Under the pieces are notes generated by a model. It saw only the letters and a list, made by a program, of their open reading frames with translations, was not told where the DNA came from and searched no databases. A DNA stretch of 64,000 bases from Arthrobacter sp. U41 (GTDB taxonomy: Bacteria > Actinomycetota > Actinomycetes > Actinomycetales > Micrococcaceae): positions 1,816,833-1,880,832 of the forward strand of contig NZ_VEGI01000001.1 in assembly GCF_007679325.1 (NCBI RefSeq), given 5' to 3'. The translations under genes and the position numbers were made by a program. Below are positions 33,490 to 42,400 of the stretch, piece after piece. Positions within the stretch are counted from its first letter, which is position 1, and the number at the start of each line of letters is the position of its first letter.

Positions 33490-34476
33490 CTACGCCTGGG
33501 CGGAACCGGACCCGCCTGCGGCCCCCAGCAGCCGCTCGGCATGCTGGCGGGCCGGGCCGTTCAGGATGCGGTGCAGTTCGGCGAAGATCCGCTCCGCGGT
33601 TAGCCCGTGCCAGCCCGGCGGCAGGAACTCCTCCGGCAGTCCCGGATCCAGGTACGGCAGCCGGCGCCACTGGGTGAGCAGCTGGACGTAGTCCGCGAAG
33701 GCGGCCCGGTCGGCGTCGGACCCGGACGGCGGCGCGCCCGGTGATTCCCAGCGCTCCAGCACGGGAGCGAAGCGTTCGATAAATTCCGCGTAGAGCGATT
33801 CAAGGGCGGGCAGGTCCCACCAGCGGGAGACCTTGTCCTTGACGTCCCCGGCGGTCAGGTGCTCGGCTTTGAAGAACTCCACGTATTCGGTCAGCCCTGC
33901 CCGCTCCAGCTGGTGGCTGATGTCCTCATAGGTGTTCCCCGGGGCAATCCAGAGCCCGGGCGTCACGGAGCCGAAGCCCATCCGCGTCAGCGTACTGCGC
34001 AGCTGGTGGCGGAGGTGGCGTTGGGATTCCGGGACGGAGAAGGCGATGAGGAGCCAGCGGTCGGCCGCCGTCGCCCGCCGCGGCGAAAAGATGCGGCGGT
34101 CGCCCTCCTGGAAAACATCCTCCAGGTTGGGGGCCAGCCGGTAGGCGGCCACTCCGCCCTGCCTGACACTTTCCAGCACGCCGCGGCGTTTGAGCCGCGA
34201 CACGGAGGACCGCACCCCGGAAGATTCGACGCCGAGATCGTCCAGCATGGAAATCAGCGCCGAGACAGGCAGCGCGCCGCCGTTGGAGCGTCCGTAAAGG
34301 CCGTAGATCGTGACGATCAGCTGCTGGTGCCGCGGGGTCGGCCGGGGAACGGCGCCTCCGCCGGCCTGGCCGGCGTCCGTTTCGGCGTCCGTTTCGGGAT
34401 CCACTTCTGGGCCCGTTTCGGGGCCCGTTTCGACGGCCACTTCGGGGTCCAGCGGCAGCGCGGGGTTATTTACCAC
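33490..34476 (-). CDS. PaaX-family transcriptional regulator
   Basis: A 328-residue protein. Residues ~48-115 are a winged helix (LIVTIYGLYGRSNGGALPVS, then GVRSSVSRLKRRGVLES), followed by the PaaX central and C-terminal domains (RWLLIAFSVPESQRHLRHQL, then SRWWDLPALESLYAEFI). PaaX repressors sense aryl-CoA thioesters such as phenylacetyl-CoA, which fits a CoA-dependent island. The first ~40 residues are an unusual acidic Thr/Glu/Asp/Pro repeat (VETGPETGPEVDPETDAETD) encoded by 12-bp tandem units. The start ATG at 34476 keeps that tail. Homologues should start near residue 45. Confidence 0.9.
   Translation of the reverse strand: MVNNPALPLDPEVAVETGPETGPEVDPETDAETDAGQAGGGAVPRPTPRHQQLIVTIYGLYGRSNGGALPVSALISMLDDLGVESSGVRSSVSRLKRRGVLESVRQGGVAAYRLAPNLEDVFQEGDRRIFSPRRATAADRWLLIAFSVPESQRHLRHQLRSTLTRMGFGSVTPGLWIAPGNTYEDISHQLERAGLTEYVEFFKAEHLTAGDVKDKVSRWWDLPALESLYAEFIERFAPVLERWESPGAPPSGSDADRAAFADYVQLLTQWRRLPYLDPGLPEEFLPPGWHGLTAERIFAELHRILNGPARQHAERLLGAAGGSGSAQA
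34379..34450. repeat. Six 12-bp imperfect tandem repeats inside the PaaX gene
   Basis: Units at 34379, 34391, 34403, 34415, 34427 and 34439 follow GTTTCGGGGCCC with one to four changes each. They encode a four-residue acidic repeat in the PaaX N-terminus. Length changes would stay in frame. Confidence 0.85.
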
Positions 34477-34753
34477 CGTCGGCCTTCCCTTGGGAGAACA
34501 TTCATGGATCTAGGCTATAGAGGTCCGGGCGCCCCTGCGGCCAAGACGCTCCGCTGGCTGACGCGGGCAGGTCCGGCGAGAGGTACGGCTGGTGGAGCCC
34601 TGCCGTGGTTCAGCCCGGGCAGCCCCGCCCGTTCGGAGGAGTGTGCGGCCCGCGGTTTCCACCGCGTGACCTGTTCGGAGAACGCCCGCGGCTGGGGTAA
34701 GGTAAATCTCGTTGTTCCCCGGGACCAGGTCCAGTATTCCGGCCAGTCCCACT

Positions 34754-34827
34754 GCGGCTGTAGCTCAATGGTAGAGCGCTAGCTTCCCAAGCTTGATACG
34801 CGGGTTCGATTCCCGTCAGCCGCTCCA
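34754..34827 (+). tRNA. tRNA-Gly (anticodon CCC), CCA encoded
   Basis: Folds as a cloverleaf. The acceptor arms GCGGCTG/CAGCCGC pair fully, the D stem is GCTC/GAGC, and the anticodon loop is TTCCCAA with CCC at 34-36. The T arm GCGGG-TTCGATT-CCCGT has one G-U pair. The discriminator is T and the encoded CCA is at 34825-34827. The anticodon stem has one U-U mismatch. It reads GGG glycine codons. Transcribed alone. Confidence 0.95.
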
Positions 34828-34833
34828 ACTCCC

Positions 34834-34899
34834 CCGCAGGACGTCACCCTGCAGCACCTGACCGGGTAGCCCTTCCCCCTGCACAACCCCGTCCTGCGG
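34834..34899 (+). other. Inverted repeat downstream of tRNA-Gly
   Basis: CCGCAGGACG (34834-34843) and CGTCCTGCGG (34890-34899) are perfect complements separated by 46 nt. This may help end or process the tRNA transcript. It lacks the compact loop and T-run of a classical terminator. Confidence 0.35.
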
Positions 34900-34976
34900 A
34901 GCTCTCCCGGGCCGTTAGGTCACTACCTGTATCGTTCGAAGTCAGGAACCTCTTCGGTTCCGCTACAGGAGCGATC

Positions 34977-35126
34977 ATGGCTGACAAGTCCCCCCGTCAA
35001 GCAGCATCCAAAAAATCCGGCAAGTCCATCAAGGAAAAGCGCGCCGACAAGAGGAACGCCGCAGCGCCGCCCAGCTCCCTGGAAAAGGCCACCAGCTCCA
35101 AGCCGGCGAGTCCCAAAAAGAAGTGA
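34977..35126 (+). CDS. Small lysine-rich basic protein (49 aa)
   Basis: An ATG-initiated 49-codon frame with CAGGAG 6-7 nt upstream, too short for most ORF callers. The product begins MADKSPRQAASKKSGKSIKE and ends SPKKK. It is strongly basic, rich in Lys, Ser and Ala, with no hydrophobic core, so it is probably disordered and may bind nucleic acid. Its stop overlaps the GTG start of the next gene (GTGA), which argues that it is translated. I do not recognise a named family. Confidence 0.7.
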   Translation: MADKSPRQAASKKSGKSIKEKRADKRNAAAPPSSLEKATSSKPASPKKK

Positions 35127-36283
35127 GCGGCACCGTGAACCTTCTCACTCTGGGAGTCCTGGCCAGCACGCGGAAGCCTGACGAGCGGCGCCTCCCGATC
35201 CATCCCCTCCACCTGGACCGCATCGCCCCGGAGCTCCGGCAGCAGATGATGCTGGAGGAGGGCTACGGCGAGCGTTTCGGCGTCGCGGACGCCCAGTTGG
35301 CCCCGCTGGTGGGCCGTATCGTCCCCCGCGCGCAGCTGCTGGCCGAGGCCGACGTCGTCCTCCTGCCCAAACCGCAGCCCGAAGACCTCGCCGAACTGCG
35401 GGACGGGCAGGTCCTCTGGGGCTGGCCGCACTGTGTCCAGGACCGGGCCGTGACCCAGCTGGCGATCGACAAGAAGCTCACCCTTATCGCCTTCGAGGCG
35501 ATGAACCATTGGGCCAGCGACGGCGGCTTCGGCCTGCACGTGTTCCACAAGAACAACGAGCTGGCCGGCTACTGCTCGGTCCTGCACGCCCTGGCGTTGA
35601 CCGGTTCCACCGGCGACTACGGCCGGCGCCTCAGCGCCGTTGTGATCGGCTTCGGGGCAACGGCCCGCGGCGCGGTGACGGCCCTCAACGCCCACGGCAT
35701 CCACGACGTCCAGGTGCTGACCAACCGCGGCGTCGCTGCGGTGGGCTCCCCCATCCACTCGGTACGGATCGCGCAGTTCGACCACGCCGACAAAGCGCCG
35801 TTCCTCAGCGAGGTCATCACCGAGCGCGGCCGCGTGCCGCTCGCCCCGTTCCTCGCCGAGCGCGACATCGTGGTCAATTGCACCCTGCAGGACCCGAACG
35901 CGCCGCTGACGTACCTGCGCACCGAGGACCTGAACGCGTTCCGGCCCGGCAGCCTGATTGTGGATGTCTCCTGCGACGAGGGCATGGGCTTCAGCTGGGC
36001 GAAAACCACCACGTTTGCCGAGCCCATGTTCAAGGTGGGGGACCACATCGACTACTACGCGGTGGACCACAGCCCGTCCTACCTGTGGAACTCGTCCAGC
36101 TGGGAGATCAGCGAAGCGCTGCTGCCGTTCCTGGAAACCGTGATCACCGGCCCCGACGCATGGACCGCGAACGAGACCATCCGCCGCGCGATCGAAATCC
36201 GCGACGGCGTGGTCCTCAACCCGGATGTGCTGCAGTTCCAGCAGCGGGGAGCGGAGTACCCGCACGTGCCGCTGACGCTCTAG
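35123..36283 (+). CDS. Alanine dehydrogenase/PNT family enzyme, probable N5-(carboxyethyl)ornithine synthase
   Basis: A 386-residue NAD(P)-dependent dehydrogenase. The N-terminal AlaDH/PNT domain starts LLTLGVLASTRKPDERRLPI. The Rossmann loop is in VVIGFGATARGAVTALNAHG (about residues 173-192). The blocks FEAMNHWASDGGFGLHVFHK and HSPSYLWNSSSWEISEALLP resemble N5-(carboxyethyl)ornithine synthase more than alanine dehydrogenase. That enzyme reductively joins ornithine (or lysine) with pyruvate. GTG start at 35123 overlaps the stop of the small basic protein; a GTG at 35135 is the alternative. A 50-bp palindrome follows the stop. Family secure, exact substrate less so. Confidence 0.75.
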   Translation: MSGTVNLLTLGVLASTRKPDERRLPIHPLHLDRIAPELRQQMMLEEGYGERFGVADAQLAPLVGRIVPRAQLLAEADVVLLPKPQPEDLAELRDGQVLWGWPHCVQDRAVTQLAIDKKLTLIAFEAMNHWASDGGFGLHVFHKNNELAGYCSVLHALALTGSTGDYGRRLSAVVIGFGATARGAVTALNAHGIHDVQVLTNRGVAAVGSPIHSVRIAQFDHADKAPFLSEVITERGRVPLAPFLAERDIVVNCTLQDPNAPLTYLRTEDLNAFRPGSLIVDVSCDEGMGFSWAKTTTFAEPMFKVGDHIDYYAVDHSPSYLWNSSSWEISEALLPFLETVITGPDAWTANETIRRAIEIRDGVVLNPDVLQFQQRGAEYPHVPLTL

Positions 36284-36299
36284 TTTGGGTTTTCCGCGA

Positions 36300-36349
36300 C
36301 GAATTAGGACAGCCGCTGCGTGGATCCACGCAGCGGCTGTCCTAATTCG
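36300..36349. repeat. Perfect 50-bp palindrome between convergent genes
   Basis: The sequence from 36300 to 36349 equals its own reverse complement with no spacer, centred on GGATCC (36322-36327). In RNA it would fold into a very long hairpin on either strand. It lies 16 nt after the carboxyethyl-ornithine-synthase-like gene and 34 nt before the MFS stop, so a bidirectional terminator is the simplest reading. Confidence 0.9.
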
Positions 36350-36383
36350 GTGCAGAATCCGGTGCGGAAACCGGCGTCGAAAG

Positions 36384-37757
36384 CTATGGCGTGGCAGCCG
36401 CCCCCGGCCGGCCCTGGGTCCGGACAATCTTCAGCAGCCTGCGCCGGTCTTTCAGGTCCACCTTGAGCATCAGCTGATCCTTGCGTGCCAGCACGACGGC
36501 GACCGTCGCCGCTGCGAGTGCCGGCACCCCGCCGGAGACCAGGATGGCTGTGTGCGGATCCACATGCTCGGCCAGCCAGCCGATCATCGGCCCGCCAATG
36601 GCCTGCCCACCGATCAGAACCATGATGTACAGGCTCATAACGCGTCCGCGGATGGCCATGTTGGAGCTGATCTGGACCAGCTGGTTGGCCGCGGTCAGGA
36701 ACATGAGGCACCAGAACCCGGCCAGCACCATGGCCGCCCCGAACCACAGCATGGAGTGTGCCAGCGAGGCCAGGCACAGCATCAGCCCGTACATACCGGC
36801 CCCCAGCATCACCGAGCGCAGGCGCAGTTCGCGCCGTCGGGCGGAGGTAATCGCCCCGGCCAGCGCACCGAGGGCCACGAGTGCGTTGAGCAGGCCGTAG
36901 CCGCCGGCGCCGGCGTCGTACACGCGGTCCGCGAAGGCGGCCAGCAGCACCGGCAGGCTCATTGCGAACACCGCAACAAAACCGGCCATCAGCCACGGCC
37001 AGTAGATGGTGGGTTTGCTCAGCGCATAGTCCAGGCCTTCCCGCAGCATGCCCTTGCGCTTGGGTGCCGGGGCGCTGATGTAAAGCTGGTCCTTCCGCAG
37101 CGTGAGCAGCATCGCAACGGTGGAGCAGCAGGCGGCGGCGTTGGCGGCGAACGCCCAGCCGGCGCCCACAGCCGTGAGCAGCAGCCCGGCGAGCGCAGGA
37201 CCGATCAGGCCGCCGAGCTGGAACGTTGTGGAGTTCACGCTGATGGCGTTCCGGAGGTAGGCCGGCCCCACCAGCTCGTTGACGAAGACCTGCCGGGCGG
37301 GCTGGTCCAGCACCGTGACCAGGCCCAGGGCCAGGGCGATCACGTAGACGTGCCAGACCTCGATCCGCTGGGTGAGCGCCAGCACCGCGAGGATGGCCGC
37401 CAGCACCGCGGCCACTGACTGGCACAGCAGCAGGATCTTGCGCTTCGCGAAGCGGTCCGCCATCATGCCTGCCCACGGGCCAAGGATCAGCGAGGGCAGG
37501 AACTGCAGTGCCACCGTAATCCCGACGGCGGTGACGGAACCGGAGAGCTGGAGCACCAGCCAGTCCTGGGCAATCCGCTGCATCCACAGGGCGATGACTG
37601 CAATGAAGTGCCCGATCGCAAAGATGCGGAAATTGCGGACCTTCAACGAAATGAAGGTGTGCCGCCACGGCAGCGGCTGGTTGACGACGGCGATCGGGGC
37701 GGTGTTGGTGTCCGGCAGTGAAATGACGTTGGCCTCTAACGGCGGAGGGGGTGCCAC
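36384..37757 (-). CDS. MFS transporter (EntS/MFS_3-like exporter)
   Basis: A 457-residue protein with 12 predicted helices. The N-terminal block VRNFRIFAIGHFIAVIALWM followed by QRIAQDWLVLQLSGS, the loop MMADRFAKRKILLL and QPARQVFVNELV are typical of the MFS_3/EntS branch, which often exports siderophores or drugs. It has a ~35-residue hydrophilic N-terminus and a basic C-terminal tail. GTG start at 37757. Divergent from a LysR regulator with clear operator-like repeats between them, so it is probably controlled by that regulator. Substrate unknown. Confidence 0.85.
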   Translation of the reverse strand: MAPPPPLEANVISLPDTNTAPIAVVNQPLPWRHTFISLKVRNFRIFAIGHFIAVIALWMQRIAQDWLVLQLSGSVTAVGITVALQFLPSLILGPWAGMMADRFAKRKILLLCQSVAAVLAAILAVLALTQRIEVWHVYVIALALGLVTVLDQPARQVFVNELVGPAYLRNAISVNSTTFQLGGLIGPALAGLLLTAVGAGWAFAANAAACCSTVAMLLTLRKDQLYISAPAPKRKGMLREGLDYALSKPTIYWPWLMAGFVAVFAMSLPVLLAAFADRVYDAGAGGYGLLNALVALGALAGAITSARRRELRLRSVMLGAGMYGLMLCLASLAHSMLWFGAAMVLAGFWCLMFLTAANQLVQISSNMAIRGRVMSLYIMVLIGGQAIGGPMIGWLAEHVDPHTAILVSGGVPALAAATVAVVLARKDQLMLKVDLKDRRRLLKIVRTQGRPGAAATP

Positions 37758-37814
37758 GAAAAAGTCCTCAAGGAGCGGGTGAGTGGGATGCCTTAACGCT
37801 AGGCTGGCCGCAGC

Positions 37815-37864
37815 GGATTATGGAAGATTATCCACCGCATAACTAGCATTACGGAACGCAATGC
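37815..37864. promoter_or_regulatory. Candidate LysR-type operators between MFS and lysR
   Basis: Two dyads lie in the 138-nt divergent gap: GGATTAT-N5-ATTATCC (37815-37833, one mismatch) and GCATT-N9-AATGC (37846-37864). Two neighbouring sites of this size are usual for a LysR regulator controlling a divergent target gene and itself. Confidence 0.55.
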
Positions 37865-37895
37865 GGCGCCAGTTCGCCGCAGGTCAGGAGCCCGC

Positions 37896-38750
37896 ATGTT
37901 CGAACCAGCACAGCTGCGATCCTTCCTGGCAGTGGCCGAAACGCTGAGCTTTACCAAGGCCGCCGAGCGCCTTGGCCTCGCGCAGCCGACGGTCAGCCAG
38001 CATGTGCGCAAGCTTGAGACCGCAGCCAAGCGGATCCTGGTGGCCCGGGACACCCGGGATGTGCGCCTGACCGACAACGGGGATGCGATGGCCGGCTTCG
38101 CCCGCAGCATCCTCTCCGCCCACGACGCCGCCTCCCGTTACTTCTCCGGATCGGCCATGCGCGGCCGGCTGCGCTTCGGCACGGCGGACGACCTTGCCAT
38201 CACGGGCCTGCCGAGGATCCTGCGGGAGTTCCGGCAGGTCTACCCGCAGATCAACCTGGAACTCACCGTGGGCCAGAGCGACCAGCTCTACAAGCGGCTC
38301 AACGCCGGCCAACTGGACCTCGTTTTCGTCAAGTGGGTGGCCGGGGCCAAGGACGGCACGGTGGTGCAGCAGGACTCCTTCGCCTGGGTGGGCCTGGAAC
38401 AGACCTCGCTGGACCCGGCCGAGTCCGTGCCGCTGATTGCCTACCCCTCCCCCAGCCTGAGCCGGAAACTGGCCATCGACGCCCTCGAATCCGCCGGCCG
38501 GACCTGGCGCATCACCTGCACCACGCGGCAGATCAGCGGCGTGCTGGCCGCGGTCCGGGCCGGCATCGGAGTGGCGGTCATGCCGGCCTCGCTGGTGCCG
38601 GAGGACCTGAAAATCATCACCCGGCGCTTCGATCTGCCGCCGGTGGGCGACGTCGATTTCACCTTGATCCGCAACCCGCTGGCCAATACTGAGGTGATCG
38701 AAGCCCTGACCCAGACGATCGCGGGCCGGACCCTGAAACGCCCTGCGTGA
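37896..38750 (+). CDS. LysR family transcriptional regulator
   Basis: A 284-residue protein. The winged helix-turn-helix is at residues 4-62 (LRSFLAVAETLSFTKAAERL, then LAQPTVSQHVRKLE), followed by a periplasmic-binding-like effector domain (RLRFGTADDLAITGLPRILR, then GIGVAVMPASLV). AGGAG lies 9 nt before the ATG. It probably regulates the divergent MFS exporter. The effector is unknown. Confidence 0.9.
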   Translation: MFEPAQLRSFLAVAETLSFTKAAERLGLAQPTVSQHVRKLETAAKRILVARDTRDVRLTDNGDAMAGFARSILSAHDAASRYFSGSAMRGRLRFGTADDLAITGLPRILREFRQVYPQINLELTVGQSDQLYKRLNAGQLDLVFVKWVAGAKDGTVVQQDSFAWVGLEQTSLDPAESVPLIAYPSPSLSRKLAIDALESAGRTWRITCTTRQISGVLAAVRAGIGVAVMPASLVPEDLKIITRRFDLPPVGDVDFTLIRNPLANTEVIEALTQTIAGRTLKRPA

Positions 38751-38781
38751 GCCCCGCGGGGCGTCGATGCAGCCGGGACGC

Positions 38782-38860
38782 TACTCTCCGCGGCCTGCGT
38801 ACTCGCCGATGTACCTACTCGGATTGCGTACTTACGCATACCATTGATCCACTCGGATTC
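38782..38860 (+). promoter_or_regulatory. Repeated ACTCnCCG / ACTCGGATT elements upstream of the zinc-ribbon gene
   Basis: TACTC-type elements occur at 38782, 38800 and 38816, plus CACTCGGATTC at 38850. The last two share ACTCGGATT, 34 nt apart. They precede a lower-GC stretch that probably holds the promoter of the zinc-ribbon gene. Possibly regulator sites. Confidence 0.35.
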
Positions 38861-38983
38861 CTGGCATATCCTTGGGGTGTTGAAGGTCAAGCAGAGGCCT
38901 AATGACAACGATTCGAGTAACGAACGCTGTCCTGTGTGCCTGCCGTGCGGCGGCCCTCCGGAAGCGTTCGGGATAGGCCGACA

Positions 38984-39343
38984 ATGACGCCAGCCATAAA
39001 CCGACCCCACACTCCGGCAACATCCACAGCCCGCAGCCTCAAGCCCGTGGGCAAATTCACTCAGGCAGTACACCGCGGCAACGCCGCCCAACACCCCAGC
39101 CTGGGACGCCTTGACCCGCATCCCACCACGCTGGTCGAGGCCGAGTACGTCGGCAGCCCGTATTGCGAGCGTTGCGGGACCGACGAGTTCATCTTCCTTG
39201 AGACTTTTGTCCCGGCAACCCACCACAGGGACGGCTCCATCAACAAACTGGGCGAAGTCACGTACTTCTGCTCCGGTTGCGACGACTTCTCCGCGCACGC
39301 GGTGCCCGCCTCGTGGGTTCCGCCCGGCTGGTATTTCGGCTGA
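38984..39343 (+). CDS. Small zinc-ribbon-like protein
   Basis: A 119-residue protein of unknown function. Two CxxC knuckles, YCERCGTDEF (about residues 61-70) and YFCSGCDDF (about 96-104), can bind one zinc ion. The N-terminal ~40 residues are basic and probably flexible. The C-terminus is rich in Trp and Pro (PASWVPPGWYFG). The ATG at 38984 has GGATAGG about 7 nt upstream. An in-frame ATG at 38936 lacks a site. Transcribed alone and closed by a strong terminator. I do not recognise the family. Confidence 0.7.
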   Translation: MTPAINRPHTPATSTARSLKPVGKFTQAVHRGNAAQHPSLGRLDPHPTTLVEAEYVGSPYCERCGTDEFIFLETFVPATHHRDGSINKLGEVTYFCSGCDDFSAHAVPASWVPPGWYFG

Positions 39344-39388
39344 GGACGCGGGCGACGAACTCCCGCGGGCAAACGAGCTCCCACAGAC

Positions 39389-39433
39389 AACGAGCCGGGC
39401 GGCCACCATTGGAGGGTGGCCGCCCGGCTCGTT
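39389..39433. terminator. Bidirectional rho-independent terminator, 19-bp stem
   Basis: A perfect 19-bp stem (39389-39407 with 39415-39433) and a 7-nt loop, flanked by A/T bases on both sides. It lies between the convergent zinc-ribbon gene and putA, so it can serve both. Confidence 0.92.
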
Positions 39434-39471
39434 TGCGTCTCCCCGTGAGGATTCAGAACAGCGGGCCTGTC

Positions 39472-42400
39472 CTAGATCAGGCCGTCCGAGATGAAGTTGG
39501 GCGTACCAAAGCGGTGCGCCGTGATGCTGATGGCCTGCTCGTGCAGGAACGGCAGCAGCTCAACGCGGCCGGCTTCGGTGACCGGGTGGAAGTAGACCGC
39601 CAGGTCGGGACGTCCGCCGGTTGCCTCGGCCAGGGCCTTGGCGTCACCGCCGATCAGCCGGATCCGTGAAGGGGCAAGCCTGGCCGTGCCGGCGAGCCTG
39701 CCCGCGGAGGCCAGCCAGTCGGCGTCGTTCTCCACGGTGGCATCGATGCCAAGTCCGGAGAGCACGGTGCGCAGCCGGGCCGGGAGTTCGATGGCGGAGG
39801 ACACCGTCAGCGCGGAGCCCGCCAGGACACCGGCAGAGACCGTACGGACCAACCGGGCGAGGGGCTCGCCCTCGGAAAGCCGCACCGCGACCGGCAGTGC
39901 GCGGTAGCGGAAAACGTTCCGTTCGGCGCTCAGCCCGGAGACGTCTTTGGCCGTGCCGAATTCCTCGGTCCAGGCAAGGGCGTCGGATGCCAGGGCGCGC
40001 TCCAGCGATTCCAGCTCGACGGCGTCCAGGAAGTCCCGGGCCGCCTGTTCGATCCGGCGGACACCCGCGTGAGCGGGGGCTCCGGTCGCGGTGCTGGGCG
40101 CGCTGACCCAGTCGCCGAGGCCGACGAGGTAGTTGGGCCCGCCGGCCTTGGTGCCGGCGCCGACGGCGGACTTCTTCCAGCCGCCGAAGGGCTGGCGCTG
40201 CACAATGGCGCCGGTGATGCCGCGGTTGACGTACAGGTTGCCGGCCTGGACGGTGTCCAGCCAGAGGCCCACTTCCTCCGGGCTCAGCGAGTGCAGCCCG
40301 GAGGTGAGCCCGTACTCGATCTGGTTCTGGATGGCGATGGCCTCCTCAAGGGTTTCCGCGGTCATCACGCCCAGGACGGGGCCGAAGAACTCGGTGAGGT
40401 GGAAGTAGGACCCGCGGCGGACGCCGGAGCGGACGCCCGGGCTCCAGAGCTTGCCCGTGCCGTCCAGTTTCCGGGGCTCGACGGCCCAGCTTTCGCCTTC
40501 GCCCAGGGTGGTGAGTGCGTTGAGGAGCTTGCCGTTGGCGGGTTCGATGATCGGGCCCATCTGGCTCGCGGGATCCTCGGGGTAGCCCACCTTGAGCGAG
40601 GTGACGGCGTCGATCAGCTGGTTGTGGAAGCGCCTGGACTTGGCCACCGATCCCACCAGGATCACCAGCGAGGCCGCGGAGCACTTCTGCCCGGCGTGGC
40701 CGAAGGCGGAGTACGCCACATCCTTGGCCGCGAGGTCAAGGTCGGCGCTCGGGGTGACGATGATGGCGTTCTTGCCGCTGGTCTCGGCCAGCAGCGGCAG
40801 GTCCGGGCGGAAGGAACGGAACAGTTCCGCCGTCTCGTAGCCGCCGGTGAGGATCACGCGGTCCACCGCCGGGTGGGAGATCAGCTGCCGGCCCAGCTCA
40901 CGCTCGCCCAGCTGGACCATGGTGAGCACGTCGCGCGGGACGCCGGCTTCCCAAAGCGCTTCGATCATCACGGCACCGCTGCGCCGCGCCTGCTTGGCGG
41001 GCTTGATGACGACGGCGGACCCGGCGGCGAGGGCCGCCAGGGTGGACCCGGCCGGGATCGCCACCGGGAAGTTCCAAGGCGGCGTCACCACAGTGAGCTT
41101 GGCGGGGACGAACGTGGCGCCGTCGACGTGGTCGAGCTTGCGGGCCGATTCGGCATAGTAGTGCGCGAAGTCGACAGCCTCGCTGACTTCCGGGTCGCCC
41201 TGATCGATGGTCTTGCCGGTTTCGCTGGCCATGACCTCGAGGAGGTCGGCGCGGCGGGCCTCCAGGACATCGCCGACGCGGTGCAGGATCGCCGCACGCT
41301 CGTCACCGGAGAGCGCGCCCCAGGCCTTGCCCTTCTCGATGGCGGTGTCGATGACCGCGTTGAGGGTGGCCTCGTCGTTGATCGTGGCGGCCTCGACGGC
41401 GGCATTGCCGAGGGTGGAGGACGGGACCCGCTCCAGGATGGCGCGGCCCCAGTCGCGGTTGGCCGGCAGCGAGGGGTCGGTGTCCGGTGTGTTCCTGAAC
41501 GAGTCGTGCGGCATCGGCTCGGCCGGCAGGCTGCGGTTCTGCCGGCGGTTGGGCGGCGGAACCTCGTCGTCGAGCTTGGCCAGGGAGGCGAGGAAACGCT
41601 GCTTCTCGCGCTCAAACAATGCTTCGTTCTCGCTGAGTTCGAAAACCGCGGACATGAAGTTGTCCTGGCTGGCGCCTTCCTCCAGCCGGCGGATCAGGTA
41701 GGCGATCGCGACGTCGAACTCGGCCGGGTGGACCACGGGGGTGTAGAGCAGCAGCGAGCCGACGTCCTTCTTGACGGCTTCGGCCTGACCCTGGGCCATG
41801 CCCAGCAGCATCTCGAATTCGATACCCTGCTGTGCGGTATCCGCGATGCCGCGCTGCTTGGCGAGCAGCCAGGCGAAGGCGATGTCGAAGAGGTTGTGGC
41901 CGGCGACGCCAATCCGGATGTTGCGGATCCGGTCCGGGTGCAGCGAGTAGTTGATAACCCGCTTGTAGTTGGTGTCCGAGTCCTGCTTGGTGTTCCAGGT
42001 GGCCAGCGGCCAGTCGTGCAGGGATGCCTCGACCTGTTCCATCGGCAGGTTGGCGCCCTTGACCACGCGGACCTTGATCGCGGCGCCGCCGTTGGCGCGG
42101 CGGGCGGCGGCCCAGTCCTGCAGGCGGATCATGGCGGCGAGCGCGTCCGGCAGGTAGGCCTGCAGCACGATGCCGGCCTCGAGGTCCTTGAATTCGGGCT
42201 TGTCCAGGATCCGGGTGAAGACCGCGATGGTCATGTCCAGGTCCTTGTACTCCTCCATGTCCAGGTTGATGAACTTGGCCTGCCCACCGCTGGCGAAGGA
42301 GGCTGCGCGCTCGAAGAGCGGCGTGAGCTTCTCCACGACGTGCTCCACGGCCTCATCGAAGGCCCACGCCGAGTGCGGGGCAACGGTGGAGGAGACCTTG

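Noticed and set aside
34510..34752. Short frames between paaX and tRNA-Gly
   Set aside because: No motif, no ribosome binding site, and composition like the non-coding flanks.
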